Shown here in pieces: positions 1-7,103 of a stretch of 32,724 nucleotides of DNA; within the stretch, counting starts at the first letter, position 1; every line of letters starts with the position of its first letter. The position numbers and the translations under genes were made by a program. Location of the stretch: IMG/VR virus record IMGVR_UViG_3300045741_000184, positions 1 through 32,724 of that record; one strand, given 5' to 3'. Source of the DNA: a virus. The notes under the pieces were generated by a model that worked only from the letters and a program-made list of their open reading frames with translations, was not told the DNA's origin and did no database searches.

Positions 1-95
1 AGTTTACCGTAGGCTGGTGTGTCGATATGGGCTTATGCGGTTGCAATAACCGCGCCGCCCTCGCGCTGGGCGAGCGGCAACAGGAGGGGAAATGA
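1..95 (+). CDS. 3' end of an unidentified small protein (5' truncated by window edge)
   Basis: An open frame runs in from the left edge (codons from position 3) and stops at TGA 93-95. The last visible residues are CGCNNRAALALGERQQEGK. The stop overlaps the ATG of the next gene in an ATGA arrangement, the same spacing as the next two junctions, which argues that this is the tail of a real gene in the same cassette. An internal ATG at 27 could instead make a 22-residue peptide, but it has no clear Shine-Dalgarno sequence. No function can be given. Confidence 0.5.
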   Translation, partial: FTVGWCVDMGLCGCNNRAALALGERQQEGK

Positions 96-301
96 GCGCA
101 TGTGAGAAATGCTGGCGCGACAGTGGCAGCAATCCTGATCGCTATGAAAAACTGCTTGCAGATCGCGCCACGCATGTATGTACAGCGGAGGAACAAGCAG
201 GTGATGACGCGACTGAATGCCCCGTATGTCACCGTAAGACCCTGCATCAATACACGCAGCAGCCAATGTGCCGCTGCGATCAACTGGTAAACGAACCATG
301 A
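92..301 (+). CDS. Small cysteine-rich (putative zinc-binding) phage protein, 69 aa
   Basis: The ATG at 92 has a strong AGGAGGGG ribosome-binding site at 82-89. The protein has a CEKC pair at residues 4-7, a CPVC pair at about 43-46 and a C-x-C pair near the C-terminus, a pattern suited to binding one or two zinc ions. It belongs to the plus-strand cassette: its start overlaps the preceding frame and its TGA overlaps the next ATG. Small zinc-finger proteins of this sort are common in phage early or replication regions and their roles are mostly unknown. I do not recognise a specific family. Confidence 0.75.
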   Translation: MSACEKCWRDSGSNPDRYEKLLADRATHVCTAEEQAGDDATECPVCHRKTLHQYTQQPMCRCDQLVNEP

Positions 302-462
302 ACACCGACTACACGGCGCTGATCGAGCGGCTGGAAGGATGGCGATTGCCATTGCTTGACGAAGCCGCCTCCGCCCTGCGCGAGTTGGTGGCCGAATTGG
401 ACGACGCCCGCAACGAGATCAAGGAACTCGCAGCCCAGCTTGCGAGAGTGGAGGGAAGATGA
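298..462 (+). CDS. Small helical protein, 54 aa, unknown function
   Basis: The ATG at 298 overlaps the preceding stop (ATGA), which implies translational coupling. The protein is almost entirely predicted amphipathic helix: an N-terminal LIERLEGW segment, then LLDEAASALRELVAELDDARNEIKELAAQLARVE with heptad-like leucine and alanine spacing, probably a short coiled coil. Short proteins with this look (LIERL-W followed by an EAA-AL-EL helix) are frequent in phage early regions, but no function is established that I can cite. The start is fixed by the coupling and by the good reading frame. Confidence 0.7.
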   Translation: MNTDYTALIERLEGWRLPLLDEAASALRELVAELDDARNEIKELAAQLARVEGR

Positions 463-623
463 CCCGCACTCGCTGCGCAGCCCCTAGGTGGGCGACATAC
501 CGCAAGGCTCCGCGTAGCAAGCTACGTCTAGGGTACAGGCGGCCGCGGGAGCTGAGCCCCCAGGAGCTAGCCGATTGGTTTACCGCGTTGGAGCAGGCGA
601 TAGAGAAGCGCCGGCACGATTAA
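459..623 (+). CDS. Small basic protein, 54 aa, last gene of the plus-strand cassette
   Basis: The ATG at 459 overlaps the preceding TGA (ATGA), the third such junction in a row, with AGGGA just upstream as ribosome-binding site. The N-terminal half is strongly basic (many Arg and Lys between residues 3 and 30). The C-terminal half, SPQELADWFTALEQAIEKRR, looks like one amphipathic helix. The charge suggests nucleic-acid contact, but that is only inference. Its TAA (621-623) overlaps the TAA of the oppositely oriented spanin gene in a shared TTAA. Confidence 0.65.
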   Translation: MTRTRCAAPRWATYRKAPRSKLRLGYRRPRELSPQELADWFTALEQAIEKRRHD

Positions 624-1090
624 AGCTGTGGGGCTAGTTCGGCCTGGAGGGCTGAGAAGCGGGCTGCGTCACGGTCGCAGGCTTCGATGTAGGAGCCAAC
701 TGCGGCAGTAAGTCGTTGAGCCGCATCCGCTGGATTGGGCTCTCCGGGGGCAGTAGCAACTGGCGGCTGATTACCACCCGAGGACACGGGACAGTGGTGA
801 CTGGCGGCAAGGGCGTTTGACAGCCGGTGAGCAAGGTCGTTGCTACTAGCAGCAGCAGCGTCGAGCTTGCCCTGTAGGTCGTTGAGTATCGCATCGTTAT
901 TGGCCTCCGCTTGCTTATGCTTCGCTTCGTTCACCGCTACCGCATCCGCTACGGCTTGAGCTTGCTGTGTCTTGTAGTCGTGCAATGCCTGCTGTGCCTC
1001 GAGCTTCCCTGAGTGCTCATGCCTCACCGTCCAGGTCAACCCTCCGAGGGCTAGCAGCACCGCGAGATATATGTAGTAAGCCGGCTTCAT
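620..1090 (-). CDS. Rz: Rz-like inner-membrane spanin (i-spanin), 156 aa
   Basis: The N-terminus MKPAYYIYLAVLLALGGLTWTV is a single membrane anchor. It is followed by a long Ala/Gln/Glu-rich periplasmic coiled coil (about residues 30-95) and a C-terminal part with paired cysteines. This is the architecture of Rz-type i-spanins, which join an outer-membrane lipoprotein to fuse the two membranes in the last step of Gram-negative lysis. A lipoprotein gene lies wholly inside it in the +1 frame, the lambda Rz/Rz1 arrangement. Its start overlaps the preceding gene by ATGA. It is the last gene of the minus-strand operon. Confidence 0.9.
   Translation of the reverse strand: MKPAYYIYLAVLLALGGLTWTVRHEHSGKLEAQQALHDYKTQQAQAVADAVAVNEAKHKQAEANNDAILNDLQGKLDAAAASSNDLAHRLSNALAASHHCPVSSGGNQPPVATAPGEPNPADAAQRLTAAVGSYIEACDRDAARFSALQAELAPQL
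634..894 (-). CDS. Rz1: Rz1-like outer-membrane spanin lipoprotein (o-spanin), nested in Rz, 86 aa
   Basis: The N-terminus MRYSTTYRASSTLLLLVATTLLTGC has a basic n-region, a hydrophobic core and an LLTGC lipobox, so lipidation is expected at Cys25. The mature part is proline-rich (TPLPPVTTVPCPR), as is typical of Rz1. The frame is +1 relative to Rz and starts and ends within it (fully embedded class). Both partners contain further cysteines that could form disulfides. Identification rests on position, signal type and composition, because Rz1 proteins share little sequence. Confidence 0.88.
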   Translation of the reverse strand: MRYSTTYRASSTLLLLVATTLLTGCQTPLPPVTTVPCPRVVISRQLLLPPESPIQRMRLNDLLPQLAPTSKPATVTQPASQPSRPN

Positions 1091-1320
1091 CCCTGGAGCA
1101 GCTTGAGCGCGGCCTGCGCCCGGTTCGTGTCGAACCTCACAGCCCCTTCACAGTGGGCCGTGGTGAGCGGCATCCACCTGGCCCACCATGCAGGCTTAGG
1201 TTTCCGGCGTTCGAGTGCAGTCATCGAGCTGATCGTCACCGAGACGCCGCGAAAGCACAGCTCGGAGACGAAAATATCAAGCGCGATGAGGACTTTGAAC
1301 AGGTAGGTGTTCTCGTTCAT
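1087..1320 (-). CDS. Small lysis-region protein with hydrophobic N-terminus, 77 aa, unknown
   Basis: It is coupled at both ends by ATGA overlaps (start with the gene at 1317, stop with Rz). The N-terminus TYLFKVLIALDIFVSELCF is moderately hydrophobic. The rest is basic and aromatic, with RRKPKPAWWARWM and a conserved-looking HCE segment followed by RAQAALKLL. The pattern 'ALD-x-F-V ... HCE' recalls small unassigned proteins seen next to phage lysis genes, but I cannot attach a function. It could be a peripheral membrane protein or a lysis regulator. Confidence 0.6.
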   Translation of the reverse strand: MNENTYLFKVLIALDIFVSELCFRGVSVTISSMTALERRKPKPAWWARWMPLTTAHCEGAVRFDTNRAQAALKLLQG

Positions 1321-1514
1321 CGCTTCTTCCCTATCTGGCCCTCTAACTTACTCACCCGTTCGGCAAGGTTCTCCATGCGTGTCTCAAGCAACGATAGCGT
1401 GTGCATGATGTGCTGCATGGAGTTGTTGAGGAACCACGCGGAAATGCCAACGACCAGAGACAGCACCAGGCCTCCGAGGCCGGCGAACAGGTGCCATATC
1501 TCGCTGGTGGTCAC
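1317..1514 (-). CDS. Single-TM coiled-coil membrane protein of the lysis cassette, 65 aa
   Basis: Residues about 8-30 (LFAGLGGLVLSLVVGISAWFL) form one transmembrane helix. It is followed by a heptad-patterned segment MHTLSLLETRMENLAERVSKLEGQI that should form a coiled coil. The size and layout fit small lysis-accessory or antiholin-type membrane proteins (XhlA-like), but that assignment is by shape only. It overlaps both neighbours by four bases, so it is translated as part of one coupled lysis block with the holin candidate and the spanins. Confidence 0.65.
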   Translation of the reverse strand: MTTSEIWHLFAGLGGLVLSLVVGISAWFLNNSMQHIMHTLSLLETRMENLAERVSKLEGQIGKKR

Positions 1515-1726
1515 GCGGACGGTACTGTTGGAGCATTGAGGTTGCGGGTATTGGTGAAGCCACGGTTTACCGTGAGTACCCCAAGCACCACATTCGTCGC
1601 AGCGACGTACTTCAGGTGCGGCTGTGAGATCAGATCAGGGATTGCAATGAAGCCGCTGAGAATGGTTGTAGCACTTCCAAGTGCCTTGGTCGCATGGTTT
1701 CGCCATGCGTTCGTTATCACTTTCAT
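1511..1726 (-). CDS. Putative holin, 71 aa
   Basis: The start has a good AGGAG at seven bases. Residues 14-32 (KALGSATTILSGFIAIPDL) and about 40-54 (YVAATNVVLGVLTVN) are two moderately hydrophobic stretches, compatible with a small two-helix holin. The N-terminus is basic (KVITNAWRNHATK) and the tail hydrophilic. In a block with spanins and an endolysin, a small membrane protein of this kind is the best holin candidate, but no motif proves it, and the neighbour at 1317 could fill the role instead. On the far side, the plus-strand HNH gene separates it from the endolysin. Confidence 0.55.
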   Translation of the reverse strand: MKVITNAWRNHATKALGSATTILSGFIAIPDLISQPHLKYVAATNVVLGVLTVNRGFTNTRNLNAPTVPSA

Positions 1727-1770
1727 GTCTGTACTCCTGCTACAGTTTTCCAGTTGTCAATTGAAAGTCG

Positions 1771-1779
1771 TGCTATACT
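1771..1779 (+). promoter_or_regulatory. Extended -10 promoter for the plus-strand HNH gene
   Basis: TGCTATACT matches the extended -10 form (TG-N-TATAAT-like). No good -35 sits at 16-18 bp, which is tolerated by extended -10 promoters. Transcription would start about seven bases downstream, at or next to the ATG at 1786, giving a leaderless or nearly leaderless mRNA. No Shine-Dalgarno sequence is seen before that ATG. Confidence 0.4.
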
Positions 1780-1785
1780 TTCTCT

Positions 1786-2298
1786 ATGCATGAAATTTGG
1801 CTTTCTGTGCCGGGCTTTGAGGGTGCTTACGAGGTTAGTTGTCTCGGTAGAGTTAGAAGCCTTGGACGCATTAACGGAACTGGGTATTTTAGGAAAGGAA
1901 CCATCCTCAAAATAGACTGGAGAAAACATGGCTATGGGTTTCTCACACTAATGAAAAATGGAGTTCGCCACACTATCGGTGTCCACGAAATAGTCCTCAT
2001 ATCATTCATCGGCCCAAGAAAAAGAGGAATGGAAAGCCGTCATCTTGATGGCAATCCGTTAAACAACATCCCATCAAATCTTCGATGGGGAACAAAAGCA
2101 GAAAACGAGGCAGATAAAATCAGACACGGAACAATTCTTCGCGGTGCTTTGCACCCAAGATCAAAACTATCTGAAGCCCAAGTAAAGGAAATTCGTAGGA
2201 TGCTCATAGATGGAATAAACCATACTGAAATAGCAGAAAAATTTCCTGTTGGAAGGTCTCAAATAGGGAATATAGCTTGCGGTTTATCTTGGGCATAA
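1786..2298 (+). CDS. HNH homing endonuclease with NUMOD4 domain, 170 aa
   Basis: The N-terminus EIWLSVPGFEGAYEVSCLGRVRSL is a NUMOD4 motif. It is followed by an HNH core (VHEIVLISFIG ... SRHLDGNPLNNIPSNLRWGTKAEN) and a C-terminal helix-turn-helix (LSEAQVKEIRRML ... HTEIAEKFPVGRSQIGNIACG). Such proteins nick or cut recipient phage DNA at a specific site and spread their own gene. The gene is AT-rich and on the opposite strand to every surrounding gene, splitting the endolysin from the holin candidate. Its TAA abuts the endolysin stop with no base between. No ribosome-binding site precedes the ATG. Confidence 0.9.
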   Translation: MHEIWLSVPGFEGAYEVSCLGRVRSLGRINGTGYFRKGTILKIDWRKHGYGFLTLMKNGVRHTIGVHEIVLISFIGPRKRGMESRHLDGNPLNNIPSNLRWGTKAENEADKIRHGTILRGALHPRSKLSEAQVKEIRRMLIDGINHTEIAEKFPVGRSQIGNIACGLSWA

Positions 2299-2700
2299 TC
2301 ATTCCGCTAACCCTGCCAATGATCTCCATGCTGGAGCTTGAAAATGGCACATTTCCATGAACGGACTCCCAGGTGCCCCGAGCCAATCAAGCCCGTGTGT
2401 TTGTGCAAGGCTTGCGATCTGTTGCCACACCGGGGAGTTGCCAGACCAGTCTGGCTTGCCATGAACGAGTGGCACGATATCGAGGGCGAGCCCGTAGTTA
2501 TGCGCGCTCTGTCCTGGTTTTGCGTTGGTGACGATCTTGCCCGGCGTGGTTCTGCCTTGTGCATACAGAATGGCCTGATCCTGCATCGTGCGGATGGTGC
2601 AGGTCACCAGTACGTCTATATCTGCTGCGGCGCAATCGGCGAGCCACGGGTCCACCAGGGTGCGGAACTCTGGCTTCAAGTCATCAAGGTTACGACTCAT
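2299..2700 (-). CDS. Endolysin, M15-family (VanY/L-Ala-D-Glu type) peptidase, 133 aa
   Basis: A single zinc-peptidase domain carries the M15 signatures: QSAHNYGLALDIV (zinc ligands His and Asp) at about residues 84-96 and EMCHFQ (catalytic Glu, third zinc ligand His) near 116-121. The family cleaves peptide crosslinks or stems in peptidoglycan. There is no signal peptide or wall-binding domain, so release depends on a holin. The length is normal for a one-domain M15 endolysin. Its start overlaps the tail appendage gene by four bases, and its stop touches the stop of the opposing HNH gene. Confidence 0.92.
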   Translation of the reverse strand: MSRNLDDLKPEFRTLVDPWLADCAAADIDVLVTCTIRTMQDQAILYAQGRTTPGKIVTNAKPGQSAHNYGLALDIVPLVHGKPDWSGNSPVWQQIASLAQTHGLDWLGAPGSPFMEMCHFQAPAWRSLAGLAE

Positions 2701-3371
2701 ACCAGGCTATAGGTAAAGCTGCAGGCAGGGCCAAAGGCTTTAAGCCCGCTTGCGGTAAAGCCGCTGGCAGTAAACCGGGTGTAGTTTCCACTGGCTACCG
2801 CAAGCAATAGCGTCATGGTCCCAGAGGCGGGCGAGATAAGCACCGATCCTAATAATCCAGTGGTGCTGTTGTTTTCAATATCCGTTACCGGAATTTCCTG
2901 CTGCCGCGCCACCCACAGTGCTGCAGGCAGTCCGGTAAGCGTGGCCGTGGTGACGTTGGATGTTCCTTCCACCCCGGTCGGACAGGTGATGGTGACGATG
3001 TTGGCTGACTTCGCCCAGTAAAACAGCGCCGTAGGCAATGGGTTATTCGAGCATCCTGTAAGCGTTGCGGTAAAGGAACCGCTGGTGAATGCCGAAAACA
3101 CACTGATGTTATCGGTAGTTCCTAGAAGCGTCCCGCTGCTGTCGTACTCTGCAAACTTGTAGCTTATGGACGGATCTAGCCATACATTCGCCTCGCCCCT
3201 GGCATCGAACACGATGGGGTTGGTATTCGGGGTGCTTTGCGTCGAATCGGGATAGGTCACCTGCGGTGTGGTGGTTCCCGCAAGGTATGTGTTCATCGTC
3301 CCCTGTGCATTAGGAGTGCCGTCATTGCGCCATGATTTGTAGATACGGGTGGGGGAGAGTAGGACGGTCAT
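2697..3371 (-). CDS. Tail appendage/tailspike-like protein with adaptor N-terminus, 224 aa
   Basis: The N-terminal 65 residues (RIYKSWRNDGTPNAQGTMNTYLAGTTTP... STPNTNPIVFDARGEANVWLDPS) match the short attachment domain found at the start of many podovirus tail fibres and spikes. The hallmark is PNTNPIVFDARGEANVWL. The remaining 150 residues are a Thr/Ser/Gly-rich beta region with no catalytic motif. At 224 aa it is much shorter than a spike with an enzymatic beta-helix, so it may be an adaptor or a small fibre. It lies immediately upstream of the endolysin, the usual end of the structural block. Confidence 0.7.
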   Translation of the reverse strand: MTVLLSPTRIYKSWRNDGTPNAQGTMNTYLAGTTTPQVTYPDSTQSTPNTNPIVFDARGEANVWLDPSISYKFAEYDSSGTLLGTTDNISVFSAFTSGSFTATLTGCSNNPLPTALFYWAKSANIVTITCPTGVEGTSNVTTATLTGLPAALWVARQQEIPVTDIENNSTTGLLGSVLISPASGTMTLLLAVASGNYTRFTASGFTASGLKAFGPACSFTYSLV

Positions 3372-3469
3372 GGCAGCTCCGTGATGTAGTTCGCAGTTTG
3401 CAGCATGATTTCACCTGCTGGGGGCGATAATGGGCTAGAATCGGGCCAGGTTGGAGCAAGGATGGTCAT
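3368..3469 (-). CDS. Possible 33-aa minus-strand peptide coupled to the tail gene
   Basis: An ATG-initiated frame of 33 codons ends in a TGA that overlaps the ATG of the tail appendage gene (TCATGG on the plus strand), the coupling used throughout this operon. The peptide is proline-rich at first (APTWPDSSPLSPPAGE) and then MLQTANYITELP. No convincing Shine-Dalgarno sequence precedes the ATG. It could be a real small gene, a leader for the tail gene, or chance. Confidence 0.3.
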   Translation of the reverse strand: MTILAPTWPDSSPLSPPAGEIMLQTANYITELP

Positions 3470-3484
3470 AAAAGGATCGCAGCC

Positions 3485-3613
3485 ATGAGCTTGAAGTGGG
3501 AAATCATTACATCCGTCGGTGCCGGTTTACTCATAAGCCTTTTTCTGGGTCCGCTGGTCGGGTTAGTCACTTTTCTGTTCTGCATTGGTGCCCGCGAGAT
3601 CAAGGCTTCGTAG
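3485..3613 (+). CDS. Possible 42-aa small membrane protein on the plus strand
   Basis: The ATG at 3485 is preceded by AAAAGGA at a workable distance. The translation, WEIITSVGAGLLISLFLGPLVGLVTFLFCIGARE, is one long or two short hydrophobic helices with charged ends, resembling tiny phage membrane proteins. It is on the opposite strand to all its neighbours and its last 14 bases overlap the end of the ejection-protein gene. I see no clear promoter, so it may not be expressed. The region 3470-3599 otherwise holds no minus-strand gene. Confidence 0.3.
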   Translation: MSLKWEIITSVGAGLLISLFLGPLVGLVTFLFCIGAREIKAS

Positions 3614-5747
3614 GCCCTACGATTCTGGCATTGGCGCGCTTTAAGGCTTGCGCAGTGGAGATGCGTCCTGCCACATTCCCGCCAATCTGCTCTCCTACCC
3701 CAGCTCCTACCGCGCCCCCTATCGGTCCTCCTGTAACCATTCCTCCCAAGCCTGCCCCACCAATCGTTATCCCGCGTTGCACTAGGCTTGGGATCGTCCC
3801 ACTCTTGTTCAGGTTGTAAGCTTGGTTCGCAGCACCAGGATACTGGGTAGGACGGTGCAAGATCTTGCCTGCTTCATTGGTTGTATAAAGCCTGTGAAGT
3901 GCCTCGGGATTGTCCTTGAATACAATCCCTAAGGATTCGCTGTTGTTCTTCAGGAAGTTGTTATACCCCTTCACATTCCACTGCGTGGCAGTGCTGGTGC
4001 CAACATCATGCGCCCGCTGCGCGAAGTGAGATTGAATCTCCGCCAATGCCGCTTGTGCCTTTGGCTGTGCATCCCCAGTGGCGGCTTTCAGCGTATCGAT
4101 GATGTGGGCTAACTGAGGGGGGTCCATCGTCTCGAGTCTTTTCATCACATCATCGGATGCGACTTTGCGATTGATACCCCCAGGCCCGGAGGTATCCATA
4201 ATGTCCGAGATACCCTTGGGGTTATCTATCGTGTTCGCCCGTTCAGTGTTCAACGCCCTGGCAGACTTGTAGATATCCTGGCCTGCAGCACCGGTTACAT
4301 CCTCATCGAGCGAGTTCTTCAGTGCCTTGACGAACCCGGAATTCTGCGGCGACCAGTTTTCGTTCAGGTACTTGCGGATCGTCTCGGCCTGCTGGACTGA
4401 AGCGGTTACATTACCGTTCTCATCCACTACGCCTAGCTTCTTCAGGTACGCATTGACGGCTGGCCTAAGCGATACCCGATCCGAGTTGGTGAGCATCGAA
4501 TCGTCATTGAGCACGCCCTGGAATCCCTTAAGATCGGTTGCTTCCCCTGCGGCTCTCTTATCCGCTTCAGTATAAAGGGCTTTCAGGCGGGTATCGAAAT
4601 CATCCGATATCGCCTGCAATGCGCCAGTAACTGTATTGCCGCGCCTTGTGGCTGCGGTTTGATCCGCGCCAGTCGTGCCACCCGTGGATTCCACCGTCTG
4701 TTCGGAATACCCATGCAGGGCATCGTTTTCCTGGTTGATCGCCGTTCTAAGCACCCGTCCACCTGCGGAATCACTCAGGCTTACTTGATGATCCGTGGAC
4801 TGTGCTAGTGGATCTCCAGTAATCGCACTCTGTCGGTATCCCTCATTAAGCCCTATTTCAGATAGTACCCGGCCCCTACGTGCCTGTTCAGCGGCTGGCA
4901 GTTCGAGACTTGGCCCCTTCTCATCAGGTATGGCAAACGGATCTGCTGCCTTTGGCGCAGCGTTGGACGGCTCCCACAGCGCTCCCCGTGGCGCTCCCGT
5001 GGCGGATAGTTCCTGAGGTATAGGAGCATTAGCAGGTACCGGAACATCGCCCGGAAGCACCTGTCTGGCAGCAGGCGGGGCAGGAACGTAAGGGGCAACC
5101 TCAGGTTCCTCGGTTATCCCGCCAGCCCCTCTAGGGGCAGCCAACCCAAGCGCCAGGGGACCCGCTTCCGCCACCCCCTGCCCTAACCCCTGGGACAGCT
5201 CTGGACCGGCCCCTAGCCCGCGCGCAGCGGCGCTGACGCCCTTCCCAGCAAGCTCGAAGCCTTTGGGTACCCAGTTCAGCGGGTTGGCTGGATGTTGCAT
5301 AGCCTCTGCTGCCAGCGCACTTGTGGCACTGGCGTTGGGATTGACCTGATAGGGCTGGTGCGCTGCAACAATACGGTTCACATCCCCAGCGGCGGTGTCT
5401 AGTCCCTTGCCGGTGGCAATGTCATACAGGCCCTTCAAACCGGCACCTGCCTTGGCAGCATAGGCACCCATGCCCATGACTGGGACGGCTAGGGCAGCGC
5501 CTAATGCGGTGTCTGTGCCTATGCTTTGCTGTTCCTTGAGAATCTGCCGATCACCAGCAGCTACATTAGGATTGTAGTCTCCGACACCCTTGCGCGATTC
5601 TCCGAACTTCCTGCCATCAGGCATGGTGGGACGCGCCTGGTCCTGGGGGAATGCGGCATTGATTTCATCATCCGTAACACCCTGAACCACAGGGGCACTT
5701 GCCGCTTGGCTGCCAAAGGCCGCTTCAATCTCAGGATCAGCGGCCAA
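3600..5747 (-). CDS. Large ejection-type/internal virion protein, 715 aa
   Basis: In podoviruses a large, low-complexity protein at this position normally travels in the head and is ejected with the DNA. The N-terminus carries a short repeat (PEIEAAFG, DEINAAFP) and an Ala/Gly-rich, weakly hydrophobic stretch (about 78-120). The middle (about 285-640) is mainly helical, with Asn, Asp and Lys-rich segments. The C-terminus has a glycine-zipper region (IGGAGLGGMVTGGPIGGAVGAGVGEQIGG in part), often linked to membrane insertion. The start is TTG, because a stop lies only four codons upstream, and it overlaps the end of the preceding gene. No enzymatic domain is recognised. I assign the role by position and composition. 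Confidence 0.7.
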   Translation of the reverse strand: MAADPEIEAAFGSQAASAPVVQGVTDDEINAAFPQDQARPTMPDGRKFGESRKGVGDYNPNVAAGDRQILKEQQSIGTDTALGAALAVPVMGMGAYAAKAGAGLKGLYDIATGKGLDTAAGDVNRIVAAHQPYQVNPNASATSALAAEAMQHPANPLNWVPKGFELAGKGVSAAARGLGAGPELSQGLGQGVAEAGPLALGLAAPRGAGGITEEPEVAPYVPAPPAARQVLPGDVPVPANAPIPQELSATGAPRGALWEPSNAAPKAADPFAIPDEKGPSLELPAAEQARRGRVLSEIGLNEGYRQSAITGDPLAQSTDHQVSLSDSAGGRVLRTAINQENDALHGYSEQTVESTGGTTGADQTAATRRGNTVTGALQAISDDFDTRLKALYTEADKRAAGEATDLKGFQGVLNDDSMLTNSDRVSLRPAVNAYLKKLGVVDENGNVTASVQQAETIRKYLNENWSPQNSGFVKALKNSLDEDVTGAAGQDIYKSARALNTERANTIDNPKGISDIMDTSGPGGINRKVASDDVMKRLETMDPPQLAHIIDTLKAATGDAQPKAQAALAEIQSHFAQRAHDVGTSTATQWNVKGYNNFLKNNSESLGIVFKDNPEALHRLYTTNEAGKILHRPTQYPGAANQAYNLNKSGTIPSLVQRGITIGGAGLGGMVTGGPIGGAVGAGVGEQIGGNVAGRISTAQALKRANARIVGPTKP

Positions 5748-7101
5748 GGGAATGACTCACACCCTGCACCTGTGCCTTGAAGGCTGCTGCCTCCTGTGCA
5801 GTGGCAAAGTTCCGGCGGTAAAACTCCGTGCGCTCCTGCGGGCTCTTGAGCGCCGTGTATTCGTGCATCAAAGGATTGGTGCTTTGCACTAGCACATCAT
5901 CCGAGTGTTGAAAGCCTGTCAAATCAGGCTGCTTCGTGCGGTAAGCATTCAGGTTCTGCCCCCTCGCAAGGGACTGGCGGAAGCTGCCACGGATGTAATC
6001 CATCGCAGTGTGGATGGTGCGTTCGGCTGAAGTCTCATCCGGATACCCTGAAAGGATCGTGCCCATGCGGGCATCCGAGCCCGCATTCGCTGCCGCTAGC
6101 GTCTTAAGTTGCCCTAGATCCTTGTTGAGCAACTGCCGTGCGTAAACCACAGGTGCCAGCCCTGCCGCAGCAGCAGCGGCAGAAAGGCCCTTGGCGATCT
6201 GGCCTGAGTGGATCTGTTGAGCGAGGCTATCCACGCTCTGCGAGAGTTGAATTGCAGCAGGTGCGGTATTGGCTGCCTGGCTTACTTGGTTGGAGCGGTC
6301 TATATCGCTTCCCGCTACTCCTGTGGCTCGAGAACCTGCGGCGGTGACCGCTGCCACAAATCCTGGCATCTGCCAAGGGGCGGGCGTCTTTGTAACCTTT
6401 CCGCCTACTGGGGTTTGTTGACCTACATTCGGGCCCATCGTGGTCGTGGTGACAGGCTGTATTGCCCCGGCAAGTTCCTGCGTTCCAGGCTCCTGCATTG
6501 ATATACCACCGACTGTTGCGGCAAGTTTAGCCGCAGCATTGGAATAACCACCGCCCGGATCGCTGGACATATGCAGCATGGCGCTCTTTATGGCACGACC
6601 AAAAGCAGGGTCTTTGTTATTCGCCTCCATCTGCTCTGCCCAGTTGAGGATATCGCTCTGCGTGGCACCACCAGGCATATTAGCCAAGCCCTTTAGACCT
6701 GCGGTTATCTGAGCGTTCTGCGCCGCCGATAGCGACTGGATCGCCTGCCGTGTAGCAACCGCTTCTTTCGCATTTGAGGTCAACTGCCCAATCATTGGCT
6801 GTCCATAGGTGGGTGCTACAGCAGTTGCGCCAGTCTGGAATTTCTGCACGTCAAGCGAACCGTCTGGAAGTTGATAGTTAGGGTCTTTGACCGCATTGGC
6901 TGAAAACTGCGCTAAAGCCTGCAACTCCCGGTTCCTCTGCTGGTCCTGCCCCGCTTGCGCCTGTGCGCTCTGCTGCTGGTATTGTCCCGTCTGCAACGCC
7001 TGGCGCTGCTGCTGTATGCCAATCAATCCCGATAGCGAATTGATCGCCGTATTCGGGTTCATCGGGATGATCCCTGCGGCGACGGGTGTGGTCTCAGCCA
7101 T
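5737..7101 (-). CDS. Ejection-type internal virion protein, 454 aa
   Basis: The start is placed at the ATG at 7101 (MAETTPVAAG), with a GGGGG-rich ribosome-binding site about six bases upstream and just after the preceding stop. An in-frame start at 7131 would overlap that gene. The protein is Gln/Ala-rich near the N-terminus (QQQRQALQTGQYQQQSAQAQAGQDQQ in part). It then alternates helical and Gly/Pro-rich segments and has an Ala-rich hydrophobic stretch (GLSAAAAAAGLAPVV) at about 310-325. Composition and place between two similar proteins suggest one of the set ejected into the host with the genome. No catalytic motif is visible. Confidence 0.68.
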   Translation of the reverse strand: MAETTPVAAGIIPMNPNTAINSLSGLIGIQQQRQALQTGQYQQQSAQAQAGQDQQRNRELQALAQFSANAVKDPNYQLPDGSLDVQKFQTGATAVAPTYGQPMIGQLTSNAKEAVATRQAIQSLSAAQNAQITAGLKGLANMPGGATQSDILNWAEQMEANNKDPAFGRAIKSAMLHMSSDPGGGYSNAAAKLAATVGGISMQEPGTQELAGAIQPVTTTTMGPNVGQQTPVGGKVTKTPAPWQMPGFVAAVTAAGSRATGVAGSDIDRSNQVSQAANTAPAAIQLSQSVDSLAQQIHSGQIAKGLSAAAAAAGLAPVVYARQLLNKDLGQLKTLAAANAGSDARMGTILSGYPDETSAERTIHTAMDYIRGSFRQSLARGQNLNAYRTKQPDLTGFQHSDDVLVQSTNPLMHEYTALKSPQERTEFYRRNFATAQEAAAFKAQVQGVSHSLGR

Positions 7102-7103
7102 GT

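Noticed and set aside
33-305. Minus-strand 90-codon frame under the plus-strand cassette
   Set aside because: It is antisense to a chain of ATGA-coupled genes with a strong RBS. The translation is unordered and the frame lies beyond the end of the late operon.
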